Positions 21,945 to 34,802 of a DNA stretch of 64,000 bases are shown here, piece by piece. The notes beneath the pieces were generated by a model. That model worked only from the letters and a program-made list of their open reading frames with translations, was not told the DNA's origin and searched no databases. The stretch comes from Vicia villosa. Its lineage: Eukaryota > Streptophyta > Magnoliopsida > Fabales > Fabaceae. Numbering within the stretch: the first letter of the stretch is position 1; each line of letters opens with the position of its first letter. The position numbers were made by a program, and so were the translations under genes. The DNA is taken from positions 372,001 through 436,000 of the forward strand of contig NW_026705770.1 of assembly GCF_029867415.1 (NCBI RefSeq), read 5' to 3'.

Positions 21945-23911
21945 TGTAACATCCCGTTTTTAATGAGAAATAGTGAGGTGTTAATTATTAAGCTCATTTA
22001 TATAATATTGTGTTAAGTGAGGTTTTCACAAAATAAGAGAGAAGAGAAAGATAATAAGGAAAAGAGGAAAATATAAAAGAAGATAAGAGAAGGAGAGAGA
22101 AAGGGAGGCAACCATAGAAGCTCAAAACCTAAGGTAAGTGTGGGTTTTCATGTGATTGTAGGATATCTAATGTATGTAATGGGTAGTAACATGTGTTAGG
22201 ATTTGAGATTTCAAATTCTAGGTGTTGTATGCTTAGGTTTTGATTTGAATCCATGAAATTGATGTTAGTAATTGATGCTTAAAATATTTTGTTAATGATA
22301 TGTAATGTTGGATTGTTGATATAAGAGGTTTGGGTATGTTAGGACATGTTTGAAAGGGTCTTAGAATGAAGAAAACTGAGTATTTTCGTCATAGGTTATG
22401 TGGTAATCGATTACCACTTATTGGTAATCGATTACCAGCTTAAAAATAGAGTTTTTTTAGTTTTCTAGTGCAATAGTTGATTACCACGTATCAGTAATCG
22501 ATTATCGCAGTCTGACAACAATTTTTTTTAGCAAAATTAAAAATGTCATAACTTTTGAACCGTAACTACGTTTGGGTCCCCGTTCAAAGCGTTAGGAAGC
22601 TCGTGTGACATTCTTTTCAATAAAAATAGTTTTGTTGGCAGTAGGTGATTTAATAATTGTGTGATTGTATAAAATTACATGTATGTGTGTATATATATGT
22701 TAAGAATTGATGTTTGGATGACTTTTGAGGCAATTCTTTGTATGAGCATAATACTTGAATTTTGCATATATGTATGTTGTGAATTGTAATAGGCTGAGAA
22801 TAACATTGTTGGGCATTATTTGCTACTTTTTATTGGTGATTCATTGATTTGGTGAGTGTTGTGATGATGTTTTCATGTGTGATTGATAACATGATTGAGT
22901 GTATGTTTATGCAAATGTGTGGTGAATTCATATGTTATAAATTGGTGAGATATATGCTTGTATAATTAAGATTGAGAGATGGTCTTAATTGTATATGGTG
23001 GTCGATATTTGCACATGCATTCATTTATCAAGTGATAAAGAGGCGACGTTTGGTAGTTCCATGGGAGCTATTGACTAGTCCCAAACGGTGGAGATGGATT
23101 TGAAGTCTAGAGGACGGACTTATTTTGGTGGTTATCTGTCTAGAGATGAGAGATGCGGTAAATCTGCTAAGGATAACATGGTACCACATGAATTTGCATT
23201 GAGTCGCATTGAAGTCCCATGTGTCGATGTGGATTACTTTTGCTGTGTTGTGTGCTAATTGTGTAAATTGGTACTTGTTAATAATTGTGATCAGATTACT
23301 TGATATTTTGTATCTTTTGAGCCATGTTGTATATGTAAAACATGTGATGTGTATTTATAAAGGGTTTAATACTTATTGTTGGAAGTGTGATGACTTTGTT
23401 GGTTATATGATTTGATTTACATTGCTTATTATTATATATTTCCATAATGATATGAATTCTCACTCTTTTGTTGAAATGATGTTTTGTACGACATCGCTCA
23501 GGTGACGAGAAGTAGAGGTGCTCGTGTGTTTTTGAGGATATAGCCGAGGAGCTTTTCTTTCATTTTGTCGTTTTCTTAGGTAGGGGAAACGCATGCTCTG
23601 GTTATGTAACACATTGAGGGTTTCGTTTTGATTTCATGTTTATTGTTGCTTTGAGAGATATTGTATAACTCTCTTTACTTTTTTATTTTTTTGGATTTTG
23701 TGAGATGTGGCCTTAGTGCCTAATGCTTTATGCATGACTCTATGTTGATGAGATTCATATTTGGTATCACTTCATTATTCCATTATGATGTGCATATGTG
23801 CATATTGTTTTGGTTTCTTTGTATTTCAACAAGTGTGACACCCTTGAATTGATATACATGTTATATTTACTCTGATTTATGCCATATTTTCCTTGGGGTT
23901 TAGAAGGGTGT
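21945..23911 (+). mobile_element. Solo LTR (Ty3-gypsy-like), main part; last 4 bp at 34799-34802
   Basis: Begins tgtaacatcccg and ends gggtgt|taaa, split by the Ogre insertion at 23911/34799. Its 5-bp target duplication gcacc is found at 21940-21944 and 34803-34807. About 1.97 kb. It contains inverted copies of 'ggtaatcgattacc' near 22400-22440 and 'gacgagaag' near 23510, and no coding capacity. With one LTR and a perfect duplication it is a solo LTR. A chromovirus (Tekay-like) origin is a guess from the TGTAACA(T/C)CCCG start. Confidence 0.85.
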
Positions 23912-26577
23912 TGTCATACCCCAAAATTTTCCTATCATATTTTAAAATATTTTGGCTCAAGCACTGAGAAATAAACCTGACTATCTCTCTCCTAAGCAAT
24001 CAACCCACAATTAGGGTTTTGCTTCTCTCAAAGTAAAATTAGGTCCCGACACCTCAAATGGACTTCATGGCCTCTCATATGCTTCAAAGTATCCTCATGC
24101 CAACTTTCAAGCTTTAGTACATAAGAATGCTCAACAGTCGACTAGTTTGACCTAAAAGTCAACTATGGTCAACATACAGTCAAAACTCCTGATTTTTGGT
24201 CAACATCAATAATTTTAAGTTACATTCATCATTAGATCAAGGGTTGATCATGATTCATCAAGGAAAGTTCAGAAATCAACAAAGCTCGAAGTTTCTAAAT
24301 TAGGGTTTTTGAACTAAAAGACAACTGAACTTTGACTGATCATAACTTCAACATGGTTCATCATAAATTTCCCAACCAAATCTCATTTTGAAGGAAATTG
24401 AATTCTATACAACTTTGTCTTTCTAAAGCCAATGCCAAAAATGCTTCATATGAGAGATATGAACCAAAACATTACAGGTCCTTTTTGAAAGTCAACCAAA
24501 AGCTGTATTTTGTCAAAGCCAATATCATCAAGATAAATTCTCCAATGCAAAAAAGGATCCAGAGTGGCTTATAGAGGACATCTTGGGCTTTCCAAAAAGT
24601 CCTATAACACTTCCATAACTTAAAAATTAAGGGAGATATGCCTTATCAAAGTTGGTAAATTTTTGGTAAAATATGTGAAGCAAATAAGGGTCAAAATGAA
24701 TTTTCTTGCAAAGAGGCCCAACTTTTTATGACCCAATCTTGTTCCCCAAGTAACCCAAGAGATCCAATCTGAATGCCACGAATTACTTGTGATTTTTTAT
24801 TTTTATGTGAAATTTTAATCATTAAAAATCAATTTAATCAAATAATTAAAAGGGAAAATACAAAGGGATTTGATTTACTTTGATTCTAAACAAATATAAT
24901 CACCCAAATATCCAATATTTAGTGCCAATTTAGTGACAATGGAGATTAGAAAGATTGAGAGGGAATTGGATCAAAATTGGCCAATTTTGGAAGCTTTCAT
25001 AAATCAAATTTTCCAAATTTCCAATCTTTGATTCATCAAGATTCACTTTAATTTTGCTAACCTAAACTCTTCTCCTATAAGTACTAAAGATGTTCAGATG
25101 CAAGGGACGAAATATTTGAGCAACAAACCCTATTCAAAGAGCAAATTTTCCTTCAAAAGACTCAAACTCAGTTTTGAAGATTTGAGGGGTCTCAAGAAGT
25201 TTCGAGCATTGATTCATGTTGTTTGGTGATCACTGGAGCTAATTGGATACTCACACGCATGCAACACCCCCAGAATTACCTCCAAAAGCTCATGGTATGT
25301 CACTCCGTTCTTGAGATTTATGGTGATGATTCATGCATTTGCTGCGTATTTTGATTGCATATTATGGTTTATGATGTTGTTCTGAATGATTCTGGACATT
25401 TAGTTGGATTTATGTGCGTGTTTGCAACCAGTTGCCATGTTAGGGTTCATACTTTGAAGTTAGGGATTTTCAATTTAGGAAGATTTTGACTATTATATTG
25501 ATATAGGTGTGTTCGTATGAATGAGACGATCATGAATATGGTCTGAGATTTTATTTTCTGTGCGTGTACAATATTTTGGCTAGTTGCAGGTTCTGTAGTG
25601 ACGGTTTAAAATCGTAGCTAAAAGGTTCAGGGCTAAAACGACGGCCCAAGGTTGAAGACGACTTTGTGTCGTTGCGTGATTGGTTGGTTTCAAATCCTGT
25701 GTGCGCGTTTCCCCACAGTGATCGTGTGCTTCTCACCCTCGTGCGTACGATGCTACCCCATGCTATCAGCCATCAGATCTCCAGGCTGCTGAATCCAACG
25801 TTTCCAAAACTGCAGGCGCACCATGTTCCTTCCAGGGTTGTTCACACCGGATCATTACGCTAGGTTTTTTTTAATTTTTTTTATTTTCTTTTATTCCAAT
25901 TGATTTTTTTATTATTTATTTTCTTTTCAACTAAAAACTTTTTCAAAACTATTTTTTTATAAAACTCTTTTCAATTAACTGTTTTTTTAATAATAATTAA
26001 TTTAGATAAATTAAAATAATTAGTTTATAATTTTAATTAGGTTAATAATTTTAATTAATTTATAATGTTAATTAGGTTAATAATTTTAATTAGTAGCTTA
26101 TAAATTTAATTTAATTAAATTAATTAGTTAATTTAGAATTATTAGGTTAACTTAATTAGGAATTTAATTAGGGTCAGCGTCTAAATTAATTAGGTTCCTT
26201 AACTAATAATTAATTTTAGGTTTTTTGCCCATTTGGTTTACCTTCTTATATTTTGCCACACACCTTTTTCCACGTATTTTTCCATTCTTTTCTCGTTCGT
26301 CTCGTTTTGTCATAATTTTGTATCTGCTTCGAGGTTGTAATAGTAATTAGGTAAATTTTATTTGTTGCTTAATATTATTGTAACTGCCCCAAAGCTTTGT
26401 AATAGTTAGGGTTTTTATTTTCGCGCTCCATTCTTCCTCAATTATGTAACTGACCCAAAGCCATGTAATAGCTTAGGTTTATTTTCTTCATTTTATTTTC
26501 TGCCTTTAAATTCTTGCACTATATAATTGTTAGCAATTGAATAGGATTGTATGGCAAGACTAAAAGCAACATAGCAT
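23912..26577 (+). repeat. Ogre 5' LTR, truncated (U3 and part of R)
   Basis: Colinear with 31439-33997 of the 3' LTR. It ends at ..agcaacatagcat, after which the sequences diverge. It retains about 107 bp (near 24125-24235, the gtcaac-rich stretch) that the 3' LTR lacks. Confidence 0.9.
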
Positions 26578-27613
26578 TTTATTTGCTTCATTTTTAAGGG
26601 TACTGCTTGGGTGTTACTTGTGTGAAAGATTCTAACCCGAATCTTGAGATACCTTAGGTATATGGCATGAGACCATGGAGAATGTATGACGTATACCGCA
26701 ATGGTTGATATGGTAGCCATCGTTAGTGTGACACTTTGGTTTGTCCTGATGTTCCTTGGGATCCGACTTGAGGAAACATTTGGCTGCTGAGTGGTGTCAT
26801 TAAGCACTAATTTTCCCCTAGAACCCTAGTTGAACTTGACTTTGGCCAATAGGATATAGCAAGATGGCTGGCTTTGGTTCCGATCGAAGTTGGTTGATAC
26901 TCGAAGAAACACTCATATGGACTGGACTTTCAGGATGTTTTCGGTCAGCAATTTCGATTGCTGAACTGAAATAATGCCTTCGAGAAAGGTCAGTGATATG
27001 AGCTCCCTAGAACCCGGTCTTTATCTAGGACAAGTTGAACCAACTAAACTTCAGTGGGGAGGGTACTTACCTACGGACTCCATGCAAGCCTTTAAACCTA
27101 AGGACACTTGTTTGACTTGCTTGTGTGTGCTACTAACCTTTTGATTTCCGTGCAGGTTTTGACGTAGGACTTGCCTGATGCATTGTATTCGCATGACATC
27201 ATAACATAGCATATTAACTAACCCTTTCAAGGATCTTAGGAATTTAGGGCGCACAATTTCAGGTGCTCTTATCAAGGACTGAATTTCTATCAAGGGGCAA
27301 GAGGATTTATTTTCCTCTAGCCATATGTCTTCCAATTCAGAGAATCAAGGGGCAATAGGATTTATTTTCCTCTAGCCATAATCCTTCAAATTCAGAAGTA
27401 TCCCAAATCAGAGGCTATGACCCACTCGATATGGTGAGCTTGATTCCCATAGAAGAACATCCCAGAATCAGAGTTCTTCAAACGAAGATGCAACCAAATC
27501 ACTTTCTAATGTTGCTAACTAAATTCCTATAGATCCTTGAAAATATTGCATTTGCATTCATAACATTGCATAACAGTTTCCCGCCATAGGTCTCTCATCC
27601 TCTCTCGTTGTTT
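26578..27613 (+). other. Ogre leader between LTR remnant and gag
   Basis: Non-coding leader with GC content above its flanks. It holds a 57-bp-spaced direct repeat, 'caaggggcaa(g/t)aggattta' with 'ttttcctctagccata', at about 27291 and 27348. The ORF 27051-27335 on the minus strand is a shadow. Confidence 0.65.
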
Positions 27614-28461
27614 ATGTCAGCACAAATGGATCTCGAGCAATCTGTTAGAAATCTTCAGGCTCAGAACAACCAGTTCTAAGAGATGATCCTTAACTTGTCC
27701 AAGGGGCAAGAAGAATTGAAGGAACTGCTAATCAGGAAGGAGAAGGATCAACATAGGCAGCAACGTGGTCAAAGTAATCGGAAATCCAAACCTAAGCGAT
27801 CCCTTACTCCGTTGCACATGCCGCTGTCTCAAGTTCTACAACAACTGCTCAATCAGAACTTGATAACCCTATTGCCTCCATATTCAGTTCCTGCCAATCC
27901 TGCTCCTAGGTACAAGTATCATGCGAAATATGCTTATCATTCGAACACTCCTGGTCATGATACCGAAGATTCTAGACCATTGAAGCATAGGATTCAAGAC
28001 TTAATTGACGACAAGATCATTGATTTCAACTCACCTGAGGAACCTTAATTGGCTGATGCTGTGCACAACCAGAAAAGTCGTAATGAACGTAACCAATCTG
28101 TGGGGCAGTTCTGATCTCCACACCGGCGCCACAACAAAGTCGTCTAAACAAGCAAGACACGCCTAAGCGTCAATTCACAAAGATCAATATGTCACTAGCT
28201 CAGGTGCTGCAACCTATGTTGAAGGCAGGAATGATTACTGTGAGGGATCCTCCTCAACACAGCAACACTTCCTCTGCTAAACACAATCCAAACGTGCAAT
28301 GTGCCTACCATTCCAATAGTCTCGGGCACGACACCAATAGTTGTTGGGCATTAAAGATTAAGATCCAGGACATGATCGATGCTGGTGAAATTGAGTTCAA
28401 TCCTCCTAAGACTCTTGTGGTGATCACCGCTCCCACGCCTAGTCATGACAAGACTGATTAA
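27614..28461 (+). pseudogene. Degenerate Ogre gag (C-terminal half)
   Basis: Begins MSAQMDLEQSVRNLQAQNNQ with an in-frame TAA at 27677-27679. The frame then runs to 28046 (SQVLQQLLNQNLITLLPP; YAYHSNTPGHDTEDSRPLKH; IQDLIDDKIIDFNSP). After a frame change near 28050-28185 comes MSLAQVLQPMLKAGMITV, CAYHSNSLGHDTNSCWALK and IQDMIDAGEIEFNPPK. The C-x2-H...GHD-x4-C-x-LK-x3-Q-x-(L/M)ID pattern is the zinc-binding gag C-terminus typical of Ogre/Tat, and here it occurs twice. The capsid core (retrotrans_gag) is absent. Confidence 0.85.
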
Positions 28462-30576
28462 CGTCTAGAAGGATGGACTTTTGGATCATTAGATTTACTT
28501 TCATTTGCAATTTCTATTCTGTTTGTTTAAACATTCGACTTTTGATAGACATTATCTGTTTTAATAATCATCATTAATGCATTGCATATGGTTGTCCTGA
28601 ATTAATTATTTCGCTATCTCTCATTTAAACTGTGTCTTTACTTTGTTTTTGTTTTGTGATATTCGAATCCTGCTAAGTTGTAAGCCTTTTGAGGGAGGAT
28701 GACGAAAACGATAGCGTAACCTCATGCAATAATGCTTTTGAACAGATTGTGCTGACGATGTATAGGCATTGTTTCAATTCCTAAACAGTGGAGATATAAT
28801 GATGTTAATCCATAGTCAACCCCTTTGAGCCTAAGGGGTAGGAGTTTTATTTAACGTACAAATTGAAACCTTAATGATAACCTGGGCAGGGTAGTTACTC
28901 AGTTAACTCAATTATACTAGCTGTTGTTTACAAAAGTAATAATGGGTCCCCACAACCATTAAGTCAGGCAGTCAATATCCATCAAAAAGAAGAAAAAAAC
29001 AATTAAGTCAAAACCTATGAAGGAGACTTATCAAAATCGAAACATCCCGCTGACTGTAATCACAAAATAAACAGTTTAGGCAAAAGTTAGGGATAATAAA
29101 GTCAAAAAAGGAGGTTTCTAAAAATCCTCGACAAAAGAAAAAGAATTACAAAAAGGGATGACTGCCTGTCCAAATAAACTGCCGGTGCTGAAACCATCAT
29201 CAAATGTCAATGTTACGACTTCAAAGCCCTGCTAGGACTTAAACGCAAAGTCATCTGAGCATAGGATCAAAGAACATCATGAAGATTGGGATGGGTACAA
29301 ATAAACTTTGAGCCATTATCCTTTGTTTCTTAAACCGTGAACCAAGCCACGTTATAACCCTTAAAAGTCCTAACTGAAGCATAGTTAGTTTGAAAGCATA
29401 CTGTTACCAAAAAGGTATCCTGACTCCTTAAGGTTTGCTATAAATGCTGAGTTGATATCACGTTTTTACAAACATCACGCTTTTACATCTTCTGTTTTAA
29501 TGTTTTTCAAAAATCAAGACAGACATATGCATTGCATCTTATGAATTCATTATTAAACATATTCTGCTACATAATTTCAAATGTTAGCATCAGGAAGAAT
29601 CTGCACAGGGTACGACTAATGACTAACAGTTATCCTGGCAGACAAGATCACTCCAGAAGCAATGTATACAAGGGGCATGACATGTTGTGTCCAATCAATC
29701 TGGGGCAATTAGGTCCATATTCCAAGAATCTCTCAAAAATGCCAAACAATCAAGGGCATGCACCCAAATGTGTCTGAAGCTACTTCCCAATTAACCAGGG
29801 TCATTGTCCTCAATTTATGATTTCTAGGGGCAAGTCACCCATAGTACACATCTCAGAAGGCCCTCACGAGGCAAATCTCTTCAAATTCCCTACTAGCTGG
29901 GGCAAAGCTATGCAAAGCCTGTTTGACACTTCAACCAACACTTATTGGTGTGTTCCAATCAATATAAGTCCAGGAACGACAGTTACTATAACCACTGGGG
30001 GAAACATTCAAGGCATCCATGTCTTCCCACAGAGCCGGTTTCACAGGGTCATATCCCCATAGGGTAATCATCGAAAAATATTTCTACAAATATTCACGTC
30101 CCAACAGAGACTTAGTTCCTCAACGGAGTTTACATCTTCGACACTTCCGATTCTCTGATACTTTTCTTTTCTCCAAACAGGGTTATTCACCTCTCTTATC
30201 CCCATTCAGGGTACATTAGGATCAATCATTCAAATTCCTTTCATCCCCAAGAAGAAATCCTAAATCCCCAGTTGTATATCTTCAAGACAAGATCAGGCAT
30301 CAGAATCACAATGTTATGGAGATTTTTTTTCTCAATCAAGAAGAAATCATTAATATACTCCAAAAGGCATAAGTCGTGTTCATACATCATATATCACATA
30401 CATATCCATTCATGGCATGTAGCGTCTCATAAACTCATGCGTAATATACAAGTTTCTCATTTATTTTGAGAACCTCATCACATAACACATGCATCATGAC
30501 ACTGCATAAAAGACTAACTTTACCTTTTTTAGGATACAGATACAAGTAGATAAACAATATCTCCAATTTTCAAAGA
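28462..30576 (+). other. Ogre internal region without pol
   Basis: No RT, RNase H, integrase or protease motif in any frame. Phrases of type 'ggggcaa' recur (29669, 29701, 29826, 29898), resembling scattered polypurine-tract-like copies. Short ORFs here are not supported. Confidence 0.6.
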
Positions 30577-30996
30577 TCTAATCCAGTTACTACGAACGGT
30601 GCTAACATGATCAGCATTCAAAGATCTAATTCTATCATCACGAACGGTGTAAACACAATCATCCTTCCAAGATCTAATTCGGTTACCACGAATGGTACTG
30701 ACATGATCAACATTCAAAGATCTAATTCGGTCACCATGAACGGTACTGACACAATCAACATTCAAAGATCTAATCCTATCATCACGAACGGTGTAGACAC
30801 GATCATCCTTCTAAGATCTAATTCGGTCACCATGAACGGTACTGACACGATCAACATTCAAAGATCTAATCTTATCATCACGAATGGTGTAAACACGATC
30901 ATCCTTCCAAGTTCTAATTCGGTCACCATGAACGGTACTGACACGATCAACATTCAAAGATCTAATTCGGTCACCACGGACAGTGCTGACATGATC
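30577..30996 (+). repeat. 48-bp minisatellite, ~9 units
   Basis: Units start at 30577 and every 48 bp thereafter to 30961, each beginning tctaat and containing 'acggt..(t/a)ga(c/t)a'. Two variants alternate in the order A B A A B A B A A: A ends atcaacattcaaaga, B ends atcatccttccaaga. Because 48 is a multiple of 3, a 16-residue periodic frame (RSNSVTMNGTDTINIQ) stays open on the plus strand, and another on the minus strand. It sits in the 3' non-coding region, where Ogre-type elements are known to carry hypervariable tandem repeats. Confidence 0.93.
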
Positions 30997-31207
30997 AAAG
31001 AAAGAGACAGACTTAATCATGACACTCAATTCAGAAAAGACCATGACAATGGAGTCACGACAATGGATTTACGACAATGGAGTCATTAAAATAGAGTCAC
31101 AACAATCAATTCACTTATATGGTCCCGACGCTCAGGGCAATCGAGCCAATAATTTAATCTTGACACCACAGATACAGTCTAACGTACGACTCATACATCA
31201 ACTAATG

Positions 31208-31314
31208 GCATCTTTAAGCCCATCTCCAACAGTACTTCGCTTGGATGGCATCTTTAAGGCCACCTCCGACAATAATTTTCCTGGATGGCATCTTTAAGCC
31301 CATCTCCGAAAAAG
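31208..31314 (+). repeat. 40-bp tandem repeat, ~2.7 units
   Basis: Units at 31208, 31248 and 31288 begin gcatctttaag and carry 'ccacctcc/cccatctcc' and 'ttggatg/ctggatg'. A second, shorter minisatellite in the same 3' region. Confidence 0.85.
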
Positions 31315-31422
31315 TCCCTACATCATCAAGGGCAAATTTCTTAGTATTCTAGTGTTCAATCATCTTCCACCTTCAGATTTCGACAGGCACACAAGCTGAT
31401 CTACATCCTTAGGTTTAAGAAG

Positions 31423-31438
31423 ATTGAACAGGGGCAGC
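31423..31438 (+). promoter_or_regulatory. Polypurine tract of the Ogre element
   Basis: attgaacaggggcagc lies directly before the 3' LTR (tgtcatacc). This is the plus-strand primer site for reverse transcription. Confidence 0.8.
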
Positions 31439-34400
31439 TGTCATACCCCAAAATTTGCCCATCATATTTTAAAAATTTTTGGCTCAAGCACTGAGAAATA
31501 AGTTTGACTATCTCTCTCCTAAGCAATCAACCCACAACTAGGGTTTTGCTTCTCTCAAAGTAAAATCAGGTCCCGACACCTCAAATGGACTTCATGGCCT
31601 CTCATATGCTTCAAAGTATCCTCATTCCAACTTTCAAGCTTTAGCTCATAAGATTGCTCAGTCAAGGGTTGATCATGATTCATCGAGGAAAGTTCAGAAA
31701 TCAACAAAGCTCAAAGTTTCTAAATTAGGGTTTTTGAACTAAAAGACAACTAAACTTTGACTGATCATAACTTCCACATGGTTCATTAGAAATTTCCCAA
31801 CCAAGTCTCATTTTGAAGGAAATTGAATCCTATACAACTTTGTCTCTCTAAAGGCAGGGCCAAAAATGCTTCATTTGAGAGATATGAGCCAAAACATTAC
31901 AGGTCCTTTTTGAAAGTCAACCAAAAGCTGTTTTTTGTCAAAGCCAATATCATCAATATAAATTCTCCAAATTCAAAAAAGGTTCCAGAGTGGCCTATAG
32001 ATGACATCTTGAGCCTTCCAAAAATTCCTAGAACACTTCAATACCTTAAAAATTGAGGGAGATATGCCTTATCAAAGTAGGTAAATTTTTGGTAAAATAT
32101 GTGAAGCAAATAAGGGTCAAAATAACTTTTCTTGCAAAAAGACCCAACTTTTTATGACCCAATATTATTCCCCAAGTAACCCAAGAGATCCAATCTGAAT
32201 GCCACGAATTACTTGTGATTTTTTATTTTTATGTGAATTTTTAATCATTAAAAATCAATTTAATCAAATAATTAAAAGGGAAAATACAAAGGGATTTGAT
32301 TTACTTTGATTCTAATCAAATATATTCACCCAAATATCCAATATTTAGTGCCAATTTCGTGACAATTGAAATTGGAAAGATTGAGAGGGAATTGGATCAA
32401 AATTGGCCAATTTTGGAAGCTTTCATAAATCAAAATTTCCAAATTTCCAATCTTTGATTCATCAATATTCACTTTAATTTTGTTAACCTAAACTCTTCTC
32501 CTATAAGTACTAAAGATGTTCAGATGCAAGGGACGAAAAATCTGAGCAACAAACCCTATTCAAAGAGCAAATTTTCCTTCAAAAGACTCAAGCTCGATTT
32601 TGAAGATTGGAGGGATCTCAAGGAGTTTTGAGCAATGATTCATGTTCTTTGGTGATCACAGAAGCTAATTGGATACTCACACGCAAGCAACACCCCCAGA
32701 ATTACCTCCAAAAGCTCATGGTATGTCACTCCGTTCTTGAGATTTATGGTGATGATTCATGCATTTGCTGCGTATTTTGATTGCATATTATGGTTTATGA
32801 TGTTGTTCTGAATGATTCTGGACATTTAATTGGATTTATGTGCGTGTTTGCAACCAGTTGCCATGTTAGGGTTCATACTTTGAAGTTAGGGATTTTCAAT
32901 TTAGGAAGATTTTGACTATTATATTGATACAGGTGTGTTCGTATGAATGAGACGATCATGAATATGGTCTTGGATTTTATTTTCTGTGCGTGTACAAGAT
33001 TTTGGCTAGTTGCAGGTTCTGTAGTGACGGTTTAAAATCATAGCTAATAGGTTCAGGGCTAAAACGACGGCCCAAGGTTGAAGACGACTTCGTGTTGTTG
33101 TGTGATTGGTTGGTTTCAAATCATGCGCGCGCGTTTCCCCCCGTGATCGTGTGCTTCTCGCCCTCGTGCGTACGATGCTACCTCATGCTATCAGCCATCA
33201 GATCTCCATGCTGCTGAATCCAACGTTTCCAAAACTGCAGGCGCACCATGGTCCTTCCAAGGTTGTTCACACCGGATCATTAGGCTAGTTTTTTTTTTTT
33301 ATTTTCTTTTATTCTAATTGATTTTTTTTATTATTTATTTTCTTCTCAACTAAAAAAATTTTCAAAACTATATTTTTTATAAAACTTTTTTCAATTAACC
33401 GTTTTTTAATAATAATTAATTTAGATAAATTAAAATAATTAGTTTATAATTTTAATTAGGTTAATAATTTTAATTAATTTTTAATGTTAATTAGGTTCAT
33501 AATTTTAATTATTAGGTTACAATTTAATTTAATTTAATTTAATTAGTTAATTTAGATTTATTAGGTTAACTTAATTAGGAATTTAATCAGGGTCAGCGTC
33601 TAAATTAATTAGGTTCCTTAACTAATAATTAATTTTAGGTTTTTTTGCACATTTGGTTTACCTTCTTATATTTTGCCACACACCTTTTTCCACGTATTTT
33701 TCCATTCTTTTCTCGTTCGTCTCATTTTGTCATAATTTTGTATCTGCTTCGAGGTTGTAATAGTAATTAGGTAAATTATATTTGCTGCTTAATATTATTG
33801 TAACTGCCTCAAAGCTTTGTAATAGTTAGGGTTTTTACTTTCGCGCTCCATTCTTCCTCAGTTATGTAACTGCCCCAAAGCCATGTAATAGCTTAGGTTT
33901 ATTTTCTGCATTTTATTTTCTGCCTTTAAATTCCTGCACTATATAATTGTTAGCAATTGAATAGGATTGTATGGCAAGACTAAAAGCAACATAGCATAAC
34001 CCTAATTTTCAGGATTAATATAAATCAATCACTATTGTTTCACACACACACCTTTAGGGTAATTCCTCTTATGCTGCCTTTTCGATTAAATAGTCAAGTC
34101 CCTCGGATGTAGGGATACCTTAGCCTGCTGCCTACGAATAAAATCATCATAAAAAGATCTCGTCCCTTCGATGTTGCCTACGATAAATGATCTTGATGAT
34201 AGTCCCTTTCAATTGCTAAGGTATCCTTACTGGTTTCCTACAAATGACTATTCACATCCTTTCCTAAAGACTTCTTGCCTTTCATATGGTATGGATAGAC
34301 TTATGGCAAACGATGACCCTCGATGACCCGATACATCCAATGAAAAGACTACCTACCCTCCTTATGGTATGGATAGCCCTTTCAAACAAAAAGACTTAAA

Positions 34401-34793
34401 GAACAAGAAAGACAAACTTAGGGTAGGTAGCTCTTAACTGCTTGCTCAACATTCAATTCAAATTCAAATTACTTTTTACACCTATTTTCAAAATACTTTC
34501 AAAAAGGCTACACTTATTTACAAGTTAAAGTCCTTATTCAAATCTTTTCTAATCACACACTACACCCTTTTCAAACAAACAAACAAAAAGTGAGTTAAGC
34601 AATTAAGAGTCCATGGATAACCATGGATACAAAGGATGCTTACACCTTCCCTTTGTATAACCTACCCCCCGAACTCAAAATATTTCAAAGGTCTTTCCTG
34701 TTTTTTAGCCTTTCCAGTTGGATAAAATAAAAGTCGGTGGCGACTCTTGCTATCCGCAACATTTCAAAAAGTCAGTTCTCCCACCGTATTACA
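31439..34793 (+). repeat. Ogre 3' LTR, complete (3.36 kb)
   Basis: TGTCATACC...GTATTACA with inverted terminal bases. The second half (33998-34793) preserves R/U5: 'ccatggataaccatgg' (34612), 'accttccctttgtataacc' and 'tcggtggcgactc' (34733). It carries a ~107-bp deletion near 31658 relative to the 5' LTR and the solo LTR at 46612-50234. Confidence 0.92.
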
Positions 34794-34802
34794 GGTGTTA
34801 AA

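Larger units (their letters stand above)
23912..34793 (+). mobile_element. Gag-only, non-autonomous Ogre-type LTR retrotransposon
   Basis: A 10.9-kb element flanked by the perfect 5-bp duplication ggtgt (23907-23911, 34794-34798). The LTRs start TGTCATACCCCAAAAT and end ..CCGTATTACA. The 5' LTR lost its last ~800 bp (U5) and the primer binding site at 26577. The internal region has a leader, a degenerate gag and a long 3' region with minisatellites, and ends in a polypurine tract. No protease, RT, RNase H or integrase motifs are visible, so it must have moved with enzymes of another Ogre. It is nested in the solo LTR 21945-23911. Confidence 0.92.

Noticed and set aside
30577..30996. CRISPR-like array
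   Set aside because: Repeats are contiguous 48-bp units without unique spacers, in a plant retrotransposon: a minisatellite.
30607..31089. Protein gene with 16-residue repeats
   Set aside because: Frame stays open only because the period is divisible by 3; the opposite strand is open too, and it lies in the element's 3' non-coding region.
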